Shown: positions 1 to 7,512 of the stretch, piece after piece
Layout of the letters: the number at the start of each line of letters is the position of its first letter
How positions within the stretch are numbered: the first letter of the stretch is position 1
Source: DAOTWA01 sp034435955
Lineage (GTDB): Bacteria > Chloroflexota > Anaerolineae > Anaerolineales > Anaerolineaceae
Direction of reading: 5' to 3'
Length of the DNA: 33,259 nt
Assembly (NCBI GenBank): GCA_034435955.1
Contig: DAOTWA010000029.1
Span: forward strand, 1 to 33,259
Made by a program: the position numbers and the translations under genes
Notes under the pieces: model-generated
What the model was told of the DNA's origin: nothing
The model's database searches: none
Seen by the model: the letters and a program-made list of their open reading frames with translations, nothing else

Positions 1-6
1 AAACAG

Positions 7-78
7 TGGCGAGGGTGGGATTTGAACCCACAACCAAGGGCTTATGAGTCCCCTGCTCCACCATTGAGCTACCTCGCC
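7..78 (-). tRNA. tRNA-Met (anticodon CAT)
   Basis: The minus strand folds as a full cloverleaf. It has a 7-bp acceptor stem (GGCGAGG with CCTCGCC), a GCTC/GAGC D stem, an anticodon loop CTCATAA, and a T arm GTGGG-TTCAAAT-CCCAC. The discriminator is A and CCA is not encoded. Base 1 pairs with 72, so it lacks the initiator-type 1-72 mismatch and is best read as elongator tRNA-Met. A lysidine-modified tRNA-Ile2 also has a CAT anticodon and cannot be fully excluded. The last pair of the anticodon stem is an A-G mismatch. Confidence 0.93.
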
Positions 79-111
79 AGTGAAAAATTCTATATAAGGT
101 TGGGCGGCGAA

Positions 112-140
112 ATATTACTACGAAGCCCGGGTTTTGTCAA
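112..140 (-). promoter_or_regulatory. Promoter of tRNA-Met
   Basis: On the minus strand a TTGACA (135-140) lies 17 bases before TAATAT (112-117). The tRNA 5' end is about 34 bases downstream. The hexamers and spacing are close to the sigma70 consensus. Nothing else in 79-213 looks functional. Confidence 0.6.
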
Positions 141-213
141 TTAATCGTCGTCCATGTGGGCAAGATGCAGAAAACGGATGCAGATGGTGGGAAAAAACAC
201 CGCTGCCCAATAA

Positions 214-681
214 TTACGTCGCGGGGAAAGCTTGACCCTCCGAATCCAGTCTCTTAATAAATGTGAGTGAGGTCTTGATATTCGTATAGCCAATATTGCG
301 GTAAAACTCGTGCGCTTCCGTGCGGGTCACATTGGAGCGCAGGAGCATTGCCGCGCAGCCGCGCTGGCGGGCCCATTCCTCGGCTGCGCGCATGAGCTGG
401 CGGCCCAAACCACGCCGGCGAAAGCCCTCACCCGTTACCAGTCCGCCGATCTCGGCGAAATGCCCTTCCTCCAGCAGCCAGTGGTGGTAGACATGTATCC
501 AGGCAACCGGCCTTCCGCTGCCGTCGTCGATCACGAAAATGGCCTGGTCGTTGTCGGGCAAGAGATGACTCAGACGATCAGCCATCTGGGCAGGACTGGT
601 CGGATAGCCGAGCTGGGTGGCTAGAAACGCCAGAGCGGGCGCGTCGCCGATTTTTGCTGTGCGAATCGGGTATTTATCCAT
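214..681 (-). CDS. GNAT-family N-acetyltransferase
   Basis: This 155-residue protein has the GNAT fold. The acetyl-CoA-binding motif A is seen as RRRGLGRQL near residue 90, followed by the usual amphipathic helix and a C-terminal EFYRNIGY segment typical of small GNATs. It should transfer an acetyl group from acetyl-CoA to an amine, but the substrate cannot be read from sequence. I chose the ATG at 681 because a GGAG sits just upstream and the family fold begins there. The frame stays open to 786, but that extension has no GNAT features. It is divergent from the HAD gene. Confidence 0.85.
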   Translation of the reverse strand: MDKYPIRTAKIGDAPALAFLATQLGYPTSPAQMADRLSHLLPDNDQAIFVIDDGSGRPVAWIHVYHHWLLEEGHFAEIGGLVTGEGFRRRGLGRQLMRAAEEWARQRGCAAMLLRSNVTRTEAHEFYRNIGYTNIKTSLTFIKRLDSEGQAFPAT

Positions 682-702
682 CCAATTTCTCCAAGGCCGT
701 CG

Positions 703-752
703 TTGCCCAACGGAGATTTCGCGGTTACAATGCGATCGATCCAGCCGTTCAA
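703..752. promoter_or_regulatory. Overlapping divergent promoters, GNAT and HAD genes
   Basis: On the minus strand TTGAAC (747-752) is 17 bases from TGTAAC (724-729), serving the acetyltransferase. On the plus strand TTGCCC (703-708) is 17 bases from TACAAT (726-731), serving the HAD gene. The two -10 elements overlap, so the promoters should be mutually exclusive if both are real. The matches are moderate and could be chance. Confidence 0.35.
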
Positions 753-799
753 GGGCAGTATACCGGGGATGACCGATTTCAGGCAAACGGAGTTAGCGT

Positions 800-2023
800 G
801 TGGCAGGCACGATATTCTTATTAGACCTCGATGGGGTCCTGGTCGACTCGGCCGGTTACCTGCGCGCCAAGCGGGATACAATCAACCACTACACGCGTAA
901 AATGGGTCTGGGGGACCTCGCGCCCGGAAGCGAAATTGCCGCCTTGTTCGAGTCCAGGGGGATGACCAACGAGTGGGACATGCTGGCAATTATTCTGGGC
1001 TTAATTTTCGACGCTTTGTTGGCCCAGGAGCCTGACCTGGATCTACCGGCTGATCTGGACCAGGCCTGCGCGGCAGTGCGAGCAAGGCATTTGTCGCCGC
1101 CGAGCATCGATTACGCCTCCGCTATCAATAACCTTTCCAGGCAACTTAAACCGGGTCTTTCGCCGGCGCAGGCAGCACTGGCCGCATGCGGCGAACCGGA
1201 CGGGGAATGCCTTTTTCCGCACCTGAGCGGATCTCCTCTGCTCACAACACTGCTAGAAGGCGCAGCCCAGGAGACTGGTCGCTCGGCCACGCGCATCTTT
1301 CAGCAGCTTGTGCTGGGTGATGAGCTGTTCGAGCGTGTTTACAACGCGCCTGCGGAAATTCGCGGGCCCTCTTATTTACTCAGGTATGATCGCGCCAACC
1401 TTTCTACAGGCCTGCGTGATGAACTCCTGGCTGGCTGGCTCGAGGGCAGGCTGGATGTGGTGGTGTACACAGCTCGCAACTCTCTTCCGCCGCGGGAGGT
1501 CGATGCGCCGGGCGGACGCTACGCGCCCGAGGCTGAGATCGGCGTACGCGTTGCCGGCCTGACCGAGCCGCCGCTGATCGGTTTTGGGCGTTTACGCTAT
1601 CTGGCCGCACAACTGGGAACAAACCCGCAGGAGTATGTCAAACCCTCTCCGCTTCAGGCGCTGGCAGCGATAATGGCCGCTCGCATGCGCAAAGAATGGC
1701 CAGCGCTGCGCCTGGCCGCCGAGCTGGAGCGACGCCGCCGCCAGGGTGAAGCACTCGAGAGCCTTCACTTGCGCGATATGCTGGGAGGGGTATCCAGAGA
1801 TGGAACAGAGGCGTTCACGGCCCATGTCTTCGAAGATTCACCTGCAGGTGTGCGCGCCGCGCTTGGCGCCTGGGAGCTGTTGGACGCAGCAGGCGTAAAG
1901 ATGGGCTTGCATCTGTGGGGCGTGGCACACAACCCGGCAAAGGAAGCGGCATTAAGTGCGGCGGGGGCGAGGGTCTTCCTTCAAGCAGACGAAGCCTTGC
2001 AGGCCGCTCTAAACGGCGAATAA
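800..2023 (+). CDS. HAD-superfamily hydrolase with a large insertion
   Basis: This 407-residue protein shows all four HAD motifs. Motif I is DLDGVLVDS with nucleophile D9 and acid/base D11. Motif II is T223 in VVYTARNS, motif III is K280 in VKPSPLQAL, and motif IV is E344/D345 in FEDSPAG. It is therefore expected to be an active Mg-dependent phosphatase or phosphotransferase. About 205 residues separate motifs I and II, far more than the usual cap, so most of the protein is an unrecognised helical insertion that should set the substrate. The start is GTG at 800, preceded by GGAG at good spacing. It stands alone between divergent and convergent genes. The substrate is unknown. Confidence 0.8.
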   Translation: MAGTIFLLDLDGVLVDSAGYLRAKRDTINHYTRKMGLGDLAPGSEIAALFESRGMTNEWDMLAIILGLIFDALLAQEPDLDLPADLDQACAAVRARHLSPPSIDYASAINNLSRQLKPGLSPAQAALAACGEPDGECLFPHLSGSPLLTTLLEGAAQETGRSATRIFQQLVLGDELFERVYNAPAEIRGPSYLLRYDRANLSTGLRDELLAGWLEGRLDVVVYTARNSLPPREVDAPGGRYAPEAEIGVRVAGLTEPPLIGFGRLRYLAAQLGTNPQEYVKPSPLQALAAIMAARMRKEWPALRLAAELERRRRQGEALESLHLRDMLGGVSRDGTEAFTAHVFEDSPAGVRAALGAWELLDAAGVKMGLHLWGVAHNPAKEAALSAAGARVFLQADEALQAALNGE

Positions 2024-2035
2024 GTCCACCATTCC

Positions 2036-2063
2036 TGCCCATCGGCCAATTTTGCAATGGGCA
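2036..2063. terminator. Hairpin between convergent genes
   Basis: TGCCCAT (2036-2042) and ATGGGCA (2057-2063) form a 7-bp stem between the converging ends of the HAD gene and the membrane protein gene. There is no T run on either side, so it is at best a weak bidirectional terminator. Confidence 0.3.
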
Positions 2064-2064
2064 A

Positions 2065-2775
2065 TCAACCCCTCCGTGAATGGCTGGCCCCGGCCTTGGA
2101 TTTTGCCTCCATCGTCACCGGCTGATAGCTTGGCACAGGACGCGGTTCTGGATGGTAAATGGGCTCGGGTGAAACCGGAGAACGGAATGGAACAGGTGAC
2201 AACGCATCCGTTCGACCGGAAAAACGGCGCACAACGGAATGGCGCTCGTTATCCGGCTCCTCCTGGGTAAACAGGCGTGGACCAGCCAGGGAGAAGGCGC
2301 CGATTAACAGAACGCGGATCAGCCAGACCATCACTGCCACGAAAGCAGGCGCTACAGCGATTATCGTTCTTGGATTGATGACCAGGCTGCTCTGAAGCTG
2401 GTGGCTCACCAAAGCGATGGAGACTCCCCACCAGGTCAGGGCAGCGTTCATTGTCGCCGCCAGCAGCCAGGCGCCGAAGAGGTACCAGGCCTCCTTAACT
2501 TCGCCGTCACCCTGCTCAGGGGTAAAGAGTCGGGCGATGCCGGCGAAATCGATGCCGCAGAAGGCGATGGACAGCACGGTGGCCCACGGAATGCCCAGGA
2601 AGCGCAGGTCGCCGAGCAGGTCGGTCAGGGCGTATTGAGTGGTGCTGTAATTGAAAATCTCAAAGGAAACCAGCGCGGTGACCAGGATCAGGCCGATGAG
2701 CAGGCCGCGGCGCCGCATCATAACATGGATCGCATCGGTTAAAGAAAATCCTTGTGTTTGGTTAAAAGCAGACAT
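2065..2775 (-). CDS. Four-helix membrane protein of unknown function
   Basis: This 236-residue protein has a short cytoplasmic-looking N terminus with RRR before the first helix. Four hydrophobic segments follow at about 24-41, 62-82, 97-122 and 137-160. The tail of about 70 residues (from 170) is polar, proline-rich and probably disordered. No catalytic motif is visible and I do not recognise the family. The ATG at 2775 is chosen because GGAGG lies just upstream; an in-frame codon at 2808 has no such site. The promoter in front matches consensus at every hexamer position and contains a LexA-like box, so SOS control is likely. A role in envelope stress or in checking division would fit an SOS-induced membrane protein, but that is inference. 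Confidence 0.75.
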   Translation of the reverse strand: MSAFNQTQGFSLTDAIHVMMRRRGLLIGLILVTALVSFEIFNYSTTQYALTDLLGDLRFLGIPWATVLSIAFCGIDFAGIARLFTPEQGDGEVKEAWYLFGAWLLAATMNAALTWWGVSIALVSHQLQSSLVINPRTIIAVAPAFVAVMVWLIRVLLIGAFSLAGPRLFTQEEPDNERHSVVRRFSGRTDALSPVPFRSPVSPEPIYHPEPRPVPSYQPVTMEAKSKAGASHSRRG

Positions 2776-2822
2776 CTCATCCTCCTTCCAAAGCGGGAAG
2801 GAAGCCAATTCAGGCTGCTCCT

Positions 2823-2851
2823 ATTATAGAACATTAGTTCTATTATGTCAA
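2823..2851 (-). promoter_or_regulatory. Consensus sigma70 promoter with embedded LexA-like box
   Basis: On the minus strand TTGACA (2846-2851), 17 bases and TATAAT (2823-2828) match sigma70 at all 12 positions. The spacer holds GAAC-N4-GTTC (2829-2840) directly next to the -10, inside the larger palindrome TAGAACATTAGTTCTA on the plus strand. GAAC-N4-GTTC is the established Gram-positive LexA/DinR core. A repressor there would block RNA polymerase. The predicted start is about 40 bases before the membrane protein's ATG. Confidence 0.7.
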
Positions 2852-3252
2852 GAGGATGCGCGGCCTGCGCTCAGATCTAGCCGCGGCGTCTGAAGGAATA
2901 AACCCTTCTTGATGCGATAGCGATCCATGACGAACAAGTGGAGAGATAGCGCCAGCGCCAGCGAACCTCAGGGAAAAAGACGAAGTTCACACCAAAGACG
3001 CCAACTATAAAGGACAAGAGGAAAAATGATCGAGACGATGTTGGCAGCTTTCACGATCACGTTCAGGCGGGTTGAATACACCGAGGGCGTCTGATATCCA
3101 AAGGTGTGCGTGTCTTCGATGGCCGGGGGATGAAAGTGAATCACGTCGGCCAAGATGGTATAAATGGTCATCTTAAAAAGGTGATTTTTGTAATGATTTT
3201 CACAGAATATAAGTGGATATAATATGTCTGAAATGAAAGTATTGGCCATCAT
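2849..3252 (-). pseudogene. Possible decayed membrane-protein gene
   Basis: A minus-strand frame from 3252 to 2968 encodes 94 residues ending in a hydrophobic segment. After its TGA (2968-2970) the same frame continues without a stop to 2849, with protein-like content such as LFVMDRYRIKKGLF. A second frame across 2950-3020 also reads plausibly (FVFFPEVRW). This patchwork suggests a small membrane-protein gene broken by frameshifts, or assembly errors. It could equally be non-coding. It overlaps the feoA promoter and no ribosome site was found. Nothing else is visible in the 410 bases before feoA apart from that promoter. Confidence 0.25.
3188..3223 (+). promoter_or_regulatory. feoAB promoter with Fur-like box
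   Basis: TATAAT at 3218-3223 is a perfect -10 with a poor -35, about 40 bases before the feoA start. TTGTAATGATTTTCA (3188-3202) matches the 7-1-7 Fur consensus TGATAATnATTATCA at 11 of 14 positions and covers the expected -35 region. Iron-dependent repression of Feo by Fur is well known in other bacteria. The site here is a prediction. Confidence 0.45.
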
Positions 3253-3262
3253 TGAGGTTTAG

Positions 3263-3502
3263 GTGTATTTAATAGATGCATCTTTCGGGAAGACCGTACG
3301 CATCGCCGCATTCGAGGGGGGGCGCCGCCTGGAAGCCAAACTTCGCCAGATCGGTTTGATGCCGGGTGATACGGTCACCGTCGTGCGAGCGGCGCCTCTG
3401 GGTGGACCACTGCTCCTGGATGTGCAGGGCCGCCTGGTCGCTATCGGCCGCGGCGTTGCTTCCAGGGTGGTCGTCGAGGAGATCGAATGCGTTTCGCACT
3501 GA
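3263..3502 (+). CDS. feoA: FeoA-like ferrous iron transport protein
   Basis: This 79-residue SH3-like protein has the FeoA pattern LRQIGLMPGDTVTVVRAAPLGGP, followed by a strand-rich second half. FeoA is a small cytoplasmic protein that associates with FeoB and supports Fe(II) uptake. The start is GTG at 3263, preceded by GAGG. The gene overlaps feoB by 16 bases, so the two are translationally coupled. The upstream region carries a Fur-like box. The length is normal for the family. Confidence 0.9.
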   Translation: MYLIDASFGKTVRIAAFEGGRRLEAKLRQIGLMPGDTVTVVRAAPLGGPLLLDVQGRLVAIGRGVASRVVVEEIECVSH

Positions 3503-5397
3503 TCGGCCAGCCAAACTGCGGTAAAAGCACGTTGTTCAACCAGGTCGCGGGTTACAAGGCTCAGACTGGCAATTTCGCCGGCACCACAGTGTCCTACACC
3601 GAGAGCCGCGTGCGTGTGTTGGGCGAGGTGGTCGAGATTGTAGACCTGCCGGGAACCTACACGCTGGAGGGGACGAACCCAGCCGAGCGCGAGGTGCTGA
3701 ACTACCTGGCCTCGCGCGAGGTGGATGCGGTTATCAATGTACTGGACGCTACCCATCTGTTTCATGGGTTGGCGCTGACAATCGAGCTGCTCGAGCTCGG
3801 TCGCCCGCTGGTGATAGCTGTCAACATGATGGATGAGGCGGTGCGCATGGGTGTGCGCATCGACGGACCGAAACTGGAGGAGCTGCTGGGTGCCCCGGTC
3901 CTGCCGCTGGTTGCCAGCCGCGGCCGCGGTGTGCGTGATGTGTTTGTGACCGCCTTGAATGTGGCGCGCTCCCAGCATATCCCGCCGCGCCCCAACTATG
4001 CTCGCGACGTGGAGGAGGCCATCCAATCCATCGCTGCTGGCATCGACGGTCAATTTGCGCCTTTGAGGGGAGAAGCCATGGCGGCCATGCTGCTGGAGGG
4101 CGACGCTCATTTCACCCAGCGGGTGTCAAGTGAACTGCCGGAGCTGCTGCCAGTCGCACGTGAGGCCCAGGAGCATATCCTTAACGTGCGAGGGCAGGAT
4201 GCTGCCCGCGTCCTGGCGGCGGAGCGCCATGCGCTGGCTGCTAGCCTGGCAGAAAAGGTGGTCGAGCGCCATGAACACAGGCCCACCCTGCGGGACCGTC
4301 TGGATGACGTGCTGCTGCACCCGATTTTCGGCTACGTGGCTTTGATCGCCATCCTTTACCTCTTCTTTCAAGGTGTATATGGCTTTGGCAGTCTGGTTGA
4401 ACGTCCAATATTGGCTTTTTTTGATAATCTTGAAAAATGGCTCGTGCCTTTGATCGGAGGGCAAAATCTCGTCGGCGCGCTGGCGGCGGGTTTACTGCAG
4501 GGCATTTCGGGCGGGGTGGCCATCGTGCTGCCCTATCTGGTGCCGTTCCTGGTTGGTCTTGGTCTGTTGGAGGATGTGGGATACCTTCCGCGAATGGCTT
4601 TCCTCATGGATTCCCTCATGCATCGCCTGGGCTTGCACGGCAAAGCCATCGTGCCATTCATTCTGGGTTATGGCTGTAACGTGCCGGCGATCATGTCCAC
4701 GCGCATCCTTGACGATCCGCGCGAACGGCTCCTGGCTGCGACGCTCTCCACGCTGGTGCCGTGTGCGGCGCGCCTGTCGGTGGTATTTGGTCTGGTCGCC
4801 TTCTACCTGGGTCCGAACATTGCCCTGGCCATCTATCTGTTTAACTTGTTTGTCATCGCGGTGACGGGTAGGATTCTGTCGCGCATGATTCCTGAAGACA
4901 CCCCCGGCCTCATTATGGAAATCCCGGTATACCGCACGCCCACACTGCGCAACGTGCTGGCCAAGGCCTGGTTCCGCGTGCATGATTTCGTCGTCGAAGC
5001 CTGGCCGGTGCTGATCGCCGGCAGCGCGGTGCTGGCATTATTGACCTATTTGAATCTGACGCCGTACTTCAACCTCATGCTGCGGCCGATCTCCTGGTTG
5101 CTTGGGCTGCCGTCTCAGGTAGGCGTGCCGCTGATTTTTGGCATTCTGCGCAAGGAGCTGTCCCTGATCATGCTCCGCCAGGCGTTGGGTGGGGCCAGTT
5201 TCGCCGCTGCGCTGACTCCAGTGCAGATGATTACTTTCTCGGTATTCGTTGTCTTTTATATCCCTTGCCTGGCCACGCTGAGCGCATTACGCCGCGAGTT
5301 GGGCGGGAAAGCCATGCTGGGCATCGCCGGCCTGACCGTTTTGATCGCCAGTCTGGCTGCACTGATCGCCCGCGGTGTGGCATCCCTGGTCCTCTAA
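3487..5397 (+). CDS. feoB: Ferrous iron transporter FeoB
   Basis: This 636-residue protein has an N-terminal G domain. G1 is GQPNCGKS (7-14), the G2 threonines are near 33, G3 is DLPG (53-56) and G4 is NMMD (113-116). A helical regulatory region leads into the inner-membrane permease domain from about residue 275. The permease has the conserved GYGCNVPA, VPCAARL and IPCLATL cysteine segments of the two Gate motifs. It imports Fe(II) coupled to nucleotide hydrolysis. It is shorter than E. coli FeoB, mostly in loops and the C terminus, and no FeoC follows. GAGGAG precedes the ATG. Its position beside the SUF locus suggests a shared role in iron supply. Confidence 0.96.
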   Translation: MRFALIGQPNCGKSTLFNQVAGYKAQTGNFAGTTVSYTESRVRVLGEVVEIVDLPGTYTLEGTNPAEREVLNYLASREVDAVINVLDATHLFHGLALTIELLELGRPLVIAVNMMDEAVRMGVRIDGPKLEELLGAPVLPLVASRGRGVRDVFVTALNVARSQHIPPRPNYARDVEEAIQSIAAGIDGQFAPLRGEAMAAMLLEGDAHFTQRVSSELPELLPVAREAQEHILNVRGQDAARVLAAERHALAASLAEKVVERHEHRPTLRDRLDDVLLHPIFGYVALIAILYLFFQGVYGFGSLVERPILAFFDNLEKWLVPLIGGQNLVGALAAGLLQGISGGVAIVLPYLVPFLVGLGLLEDVGYLPRMAFLMDSLMHRLGLHGKAIVPFILGYGCNVPAIMSTRILDDPRERLLAATLSTLVPCAARLSVVFGLVAFYLGPNIALAIYLFNLFVIAVTGRILSRMIPEDTPGLIMEIPVYRTPTLRNVLAKAWFRVHDFVVEAWPVLIAGSAVLALLTYLNLTPYFNLMLRPISWLLGLPSQVGVPLIFGILRKELSLIMLRQALGGASFAAALTPVQMITFSVFVVFYIPCLATLSALRRELGGKAMLGIAGLTVLIASLAALIARGVASLVL

Positions 5398-5401
5398 ACT
5401 C

Positions 5402-5965
5402 ATGGACCTATTCGATCTGATCGCCCCACTGTTCGACCATTCCAGCTGGCTGGAGAACCGGGAGGAGATCATTTCCTGCGCCGGCCTCCCAGTGGATGGC
5501 TGGCTGCTGGACGCTGGCGGGGGCACTGGACGTGTCGCCTTTGCGCTGCGCGACCTGGCCTCCGGAACGGTGGTCGCCGATCCTTCGCGCGGTATGGTGC
5601 GCCGTGCTGGGGTCAAGCAAGGATTGAACGCCACACAGGCCAGGGCAGAGCGGCTACCTTTCGCCAGCGGTACTTTCGCGCGGGTGATCATGGTGGATGC
5701 CTTTCACCACGTGTTCGACCAGGCCGAGACGTTGCGCGAGTTGTGGCGGGTGACGCAGCCGGGGGGACGGATTCTGCTCATCGAGCCGGATGCGCGCCGC
5801 CTGACCGTGCGGGTGCTGAGCCTGGTCGAGAAGGCGCTTTTCCTGCGCAGCCGCATGCGTCCGGCGGATGAGATGGTCGCCTTGCTGGACCAACCTGGTG
5901 TTCGCGCCAATGTGAAATATATTGAAACCAGCGCTTGGGTCGTTTTCGATAAGCCGGCCGTTTGA
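5402..5965 (+). CDS. Class I SAM-dependent methyltransferase
   Basis: This 187-residue protein has the SAM-binding motif I LLDAGGGTGRVAFAL (35-49). An acidic motif II region (VADPSRG) follows, then the post-motif DAFHHVFDQ and a PGGRILLIEPD strand typical of the Methyltransf_11 family. The methyl acceptor is unknown. The ATG at 5402 lies 4 bases after the feoB stop, so it is probably cotranscribed with feoAB. The frame could also start at 5375 within feoB, but the family fold begins with MDLFDLIAP. It looks slightly short at the C terminus for the family. Confidence 0.8.
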   Translation: MDLFDLIAPLFDHSSWLENREEIISCAGLPVDGWLLDAGGGTGRVAFALRDLASGTVVADPSRGMVRRAGVKQGLNATQARAERLPFASGTFARVIMVDAFHHVFDQAETLRELWRVTQPGGRILLIEPDARRLTVRVLSLVEKALFLRSRMRPADEMVALLDQPGVRANVKYIETSAWVVFDKPAV

Positions 5966-6054
5966 TTTCGCCTTGCCAACGAGATGGTGTAGTCCTCATT
6001 GGATATGCTGTGGCATGACGAACACCATAGTACAATTACGGGCAAGGAGAACCC

Positions 6055-6396
6055 ATGACCAATCATGCGATCCAGGAACTGATCGAACGACTACCCGGAG
6101 CATTTTTACCCGAGAAAGCCGCCGGTGTAGATGCAACCGTGCAATTTAATTTGTCCGGCCCCGAAGGTGGTGACTGGTATTTGACAATTCAGGATCAGAA
6201 ATGCACCGTCTCACCAGGCCAGGCCGCCAACCCAAGGCTGATATTTGAAGCCAGTGCGCAGGACTGTCTTGATATTCTGACCGGCAAATTGGATGCCATG
6301 CGCGCCTATATGCAGGGCAAGTTGCGTTTGAAAGGCGATCTCAACACTGCCATGAAGCTGACAGGCTACTTCAGCGTGCAAAAAATGGGAAGTTAA
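6055..6396 (+). CDS. SCP2 sterol-binding-domain protein
   Basis: This 113-residue single-domain protein has the SCP2 fold. Visible parts are an amphipathic N-terminal helix, the VQFNLSGPEGGDWYLTI strand region, the segment DCLDILTGKLDAMRAYMQGKL and a final GDLNTAMKL helix. Stand-alone bacterial SCP2 domains bind lipids or fatty acyl ligands in a hydrophobic tunnel. The role here is unknown. An AAGGAG lies 5 bases before the ATG. A possible -10 TACAAT (6031-6036) suggests its own promoter, and a 7-bp inverted repeat ATGGTGT/ACACCAT flanks that area. Confidence 0.85.
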   Translation: MTNHAIQELIERLPGAFLPEKAAGVDATVQFNLSGPEGGDWYLTIQDQKCTVSPGQAANPRLIFEASAQDCLDILTGKLDAMRAYMQGKLRLKGDLNTAMKLTGYFSVQKMGS

Positions 6397-6463
6397 TGCA
6401 ACCTAGAGCAAGTTTATACCCCCGCCCTTTGGTGCCAATGCGGATGATAGTCAGCAGCGCGGA

Positions 6464-6811
6464 TCAATAAAATCCCCACGATTGGGCGGCATCCTCTTCC
6501 ATATAGGAAAAGTCCCACATCTCCATCAGCAACTCGATATGGGTCGGCTTTTGCAGGACGGCCTCAACCTTGTCCCGTGTGGTTTCCAGCATGGCCGGAC
6601 CATATGGGCAGAAGGGGGTGGTCAGCATCATGCGTACCAGCGCTCCACCCTCGTCGATTTGCACGTCGCGCACCAATCCGAGCTGGATGATGTTCAGGCC
6701 GATCTCGGGGTCGATGATTTCACGCAATGCCTCCCTTAGAGATTCGGCCAGCTCCGGATGGGTGCTCTCGATCTGCCAGACGGGCCTGTTTTTAGAAGTT
6801 TCCTCGCTCAT
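6464..6811 (-). CDS. DUF59/MIP18-family Fe-S assembly factor (SufT-like)
   Basis: This 115-residue protein is of the MIP18 (DUF59) family, which includes SufT, PaaD and eukaryotic CIA2. The signature is EIIDPEIGLNIIQLGLV (31-47) with the conserved cysteine C68 in TTPFCPYG. These proteins help insert or transfer Fe-S clusters. The gene overlaps the SufR-like regulator by 4 bases (ATGA), so the two are translationally coupled, and it lies divergent to sufCBDSU. That context supports a SUF-linked role. Whether it is a true SufT orthologue cannot be settled without phylogeny, so no symbol is given. Confidence 0.85.
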   Translation of the reverse strand: MSEETSKNRPVWQIESTHPELAESLREALREIIDPEIGLNIIQLGLVRDVQIDEGGALVRMMLTTPFCPYGPAMLETTRDKVEAVLQKPTHIELLMEMWDFSYMEEDAAQSWGFY

Positions 6812-7458
6812 ATCGTCTTCTCGCTAATGGCCTCTTTCGTGTTGATGCGGTTGAAAGGCACGACATAGGTGCAGTGGGTGTCACCCCGCAGGATGCAGGT
6901 GATCTTTTCCGCTGGGACGGACAGGACGGTGGAAATCACCGTCTGGTCGACCGTACACACTTCAGGATGGCTCTGGCCGACGTGGTAATAAGGACAGGTG
7001 ATCTCGCGGATGTGAATTTGATCGCCCTGTTTCTCCCACTCTACGGTGAAACCTTCCTGAGCAAGAAGCTGCTGGATCAAATTCAGCCGGTCCTCCACGG
7101 TCATTTCCTCAGCTTCTTGTGTGTAGTTGGCGGTCAGATTGGCGGCCATCTGACGGAAGATCGTATTTAAGGTGGTCTCCGGCAGGGTTTGCTTGAGCTG
7201 ATCGAGCAAACGGGTGGTCAGGCGCAGATAGCCGGTGGGGAAATGTTCCAGTCCATTCTCGGTTAGATAATAAACCAGGCGTGGACGTCCGACGCCGTGG
7301 CGTTCCTCCTCGGCCGCGACGAGGCCTTCGGCCTGCAGGCTGGTCAAATGATGCCGCACTGAAATCGCATTGATGCCGACCGCTTCAGCCATTTCGTTGA
7401 TGGTAGAATTGGGATGGGTAAGGAGAGTCTGTAATATGCGTTCTCGAGTACTTTTCAT
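6808..7458 (-). CDS. sufR: SufR-like Fe-S sensing transcriptional repressor
   Basis: This 216-residue protein begins with a winged helix-turn-helix (about 5-62: INEMAEAVGINAISVRHHL and the wing GVGRPRLVY), as in the DeoR/ArsR-like SufR family. The C-terminal domain has four cysteines, C155, C168, C188 and C196 (CX12CX19CX7C). At least three should hold a Fe-S cluster as in cyanobacterial and mycobacterial SufR. Cluster-loaded SufR represses suf, and loss of the cluster derepresses it. It is divergent from sufC across a symmetric operator candidate and overlaps the DUF59 gene. No strong ribosome site is seen, so the ATG is chosen because the DNA-binding domain starts right there. Confidence 0.87.
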   Translation of the reverse strand: MKSTRERILQTLLTHPNSTINEMAEAVGINAISVRHHLTSLQAEGLVAAEEERHGVGRPRLVYYLTENGLEHFPTGYLRLTTRLLDQLKQTLPETTLNTIFRQMAANLTANYTQEAEEMTVEDRLNLIQQLLAQEGFTVEWEKQGDQIHIREITCPYYHVGQSHPEVCTVDQTVISTVLSVPAEKITCILRGDTHCTYVVPFNRINTKEAISEKTI

Positions 7459-7512
7459 AGGAAATGATCAATAGCCATAAATGGTGCTCATCAATGGAAT
7501 GAACTCGTATTC

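Noticed and set aside
2968..2970. Selenocysteine reading of the in-frame TGA
   Set aside because: No selenoprotein motif surrounds it, and mixed-frame coding signals nearby point to decay or errors instead.
3259..4110. Long minus-strand open frames opposite feoA/feoB
   Set aside because: They are shadows of the strongly conserved Feo genes in GC-rich DNA, and their translations are rich in His, Arg and Gln with no domain pattern.
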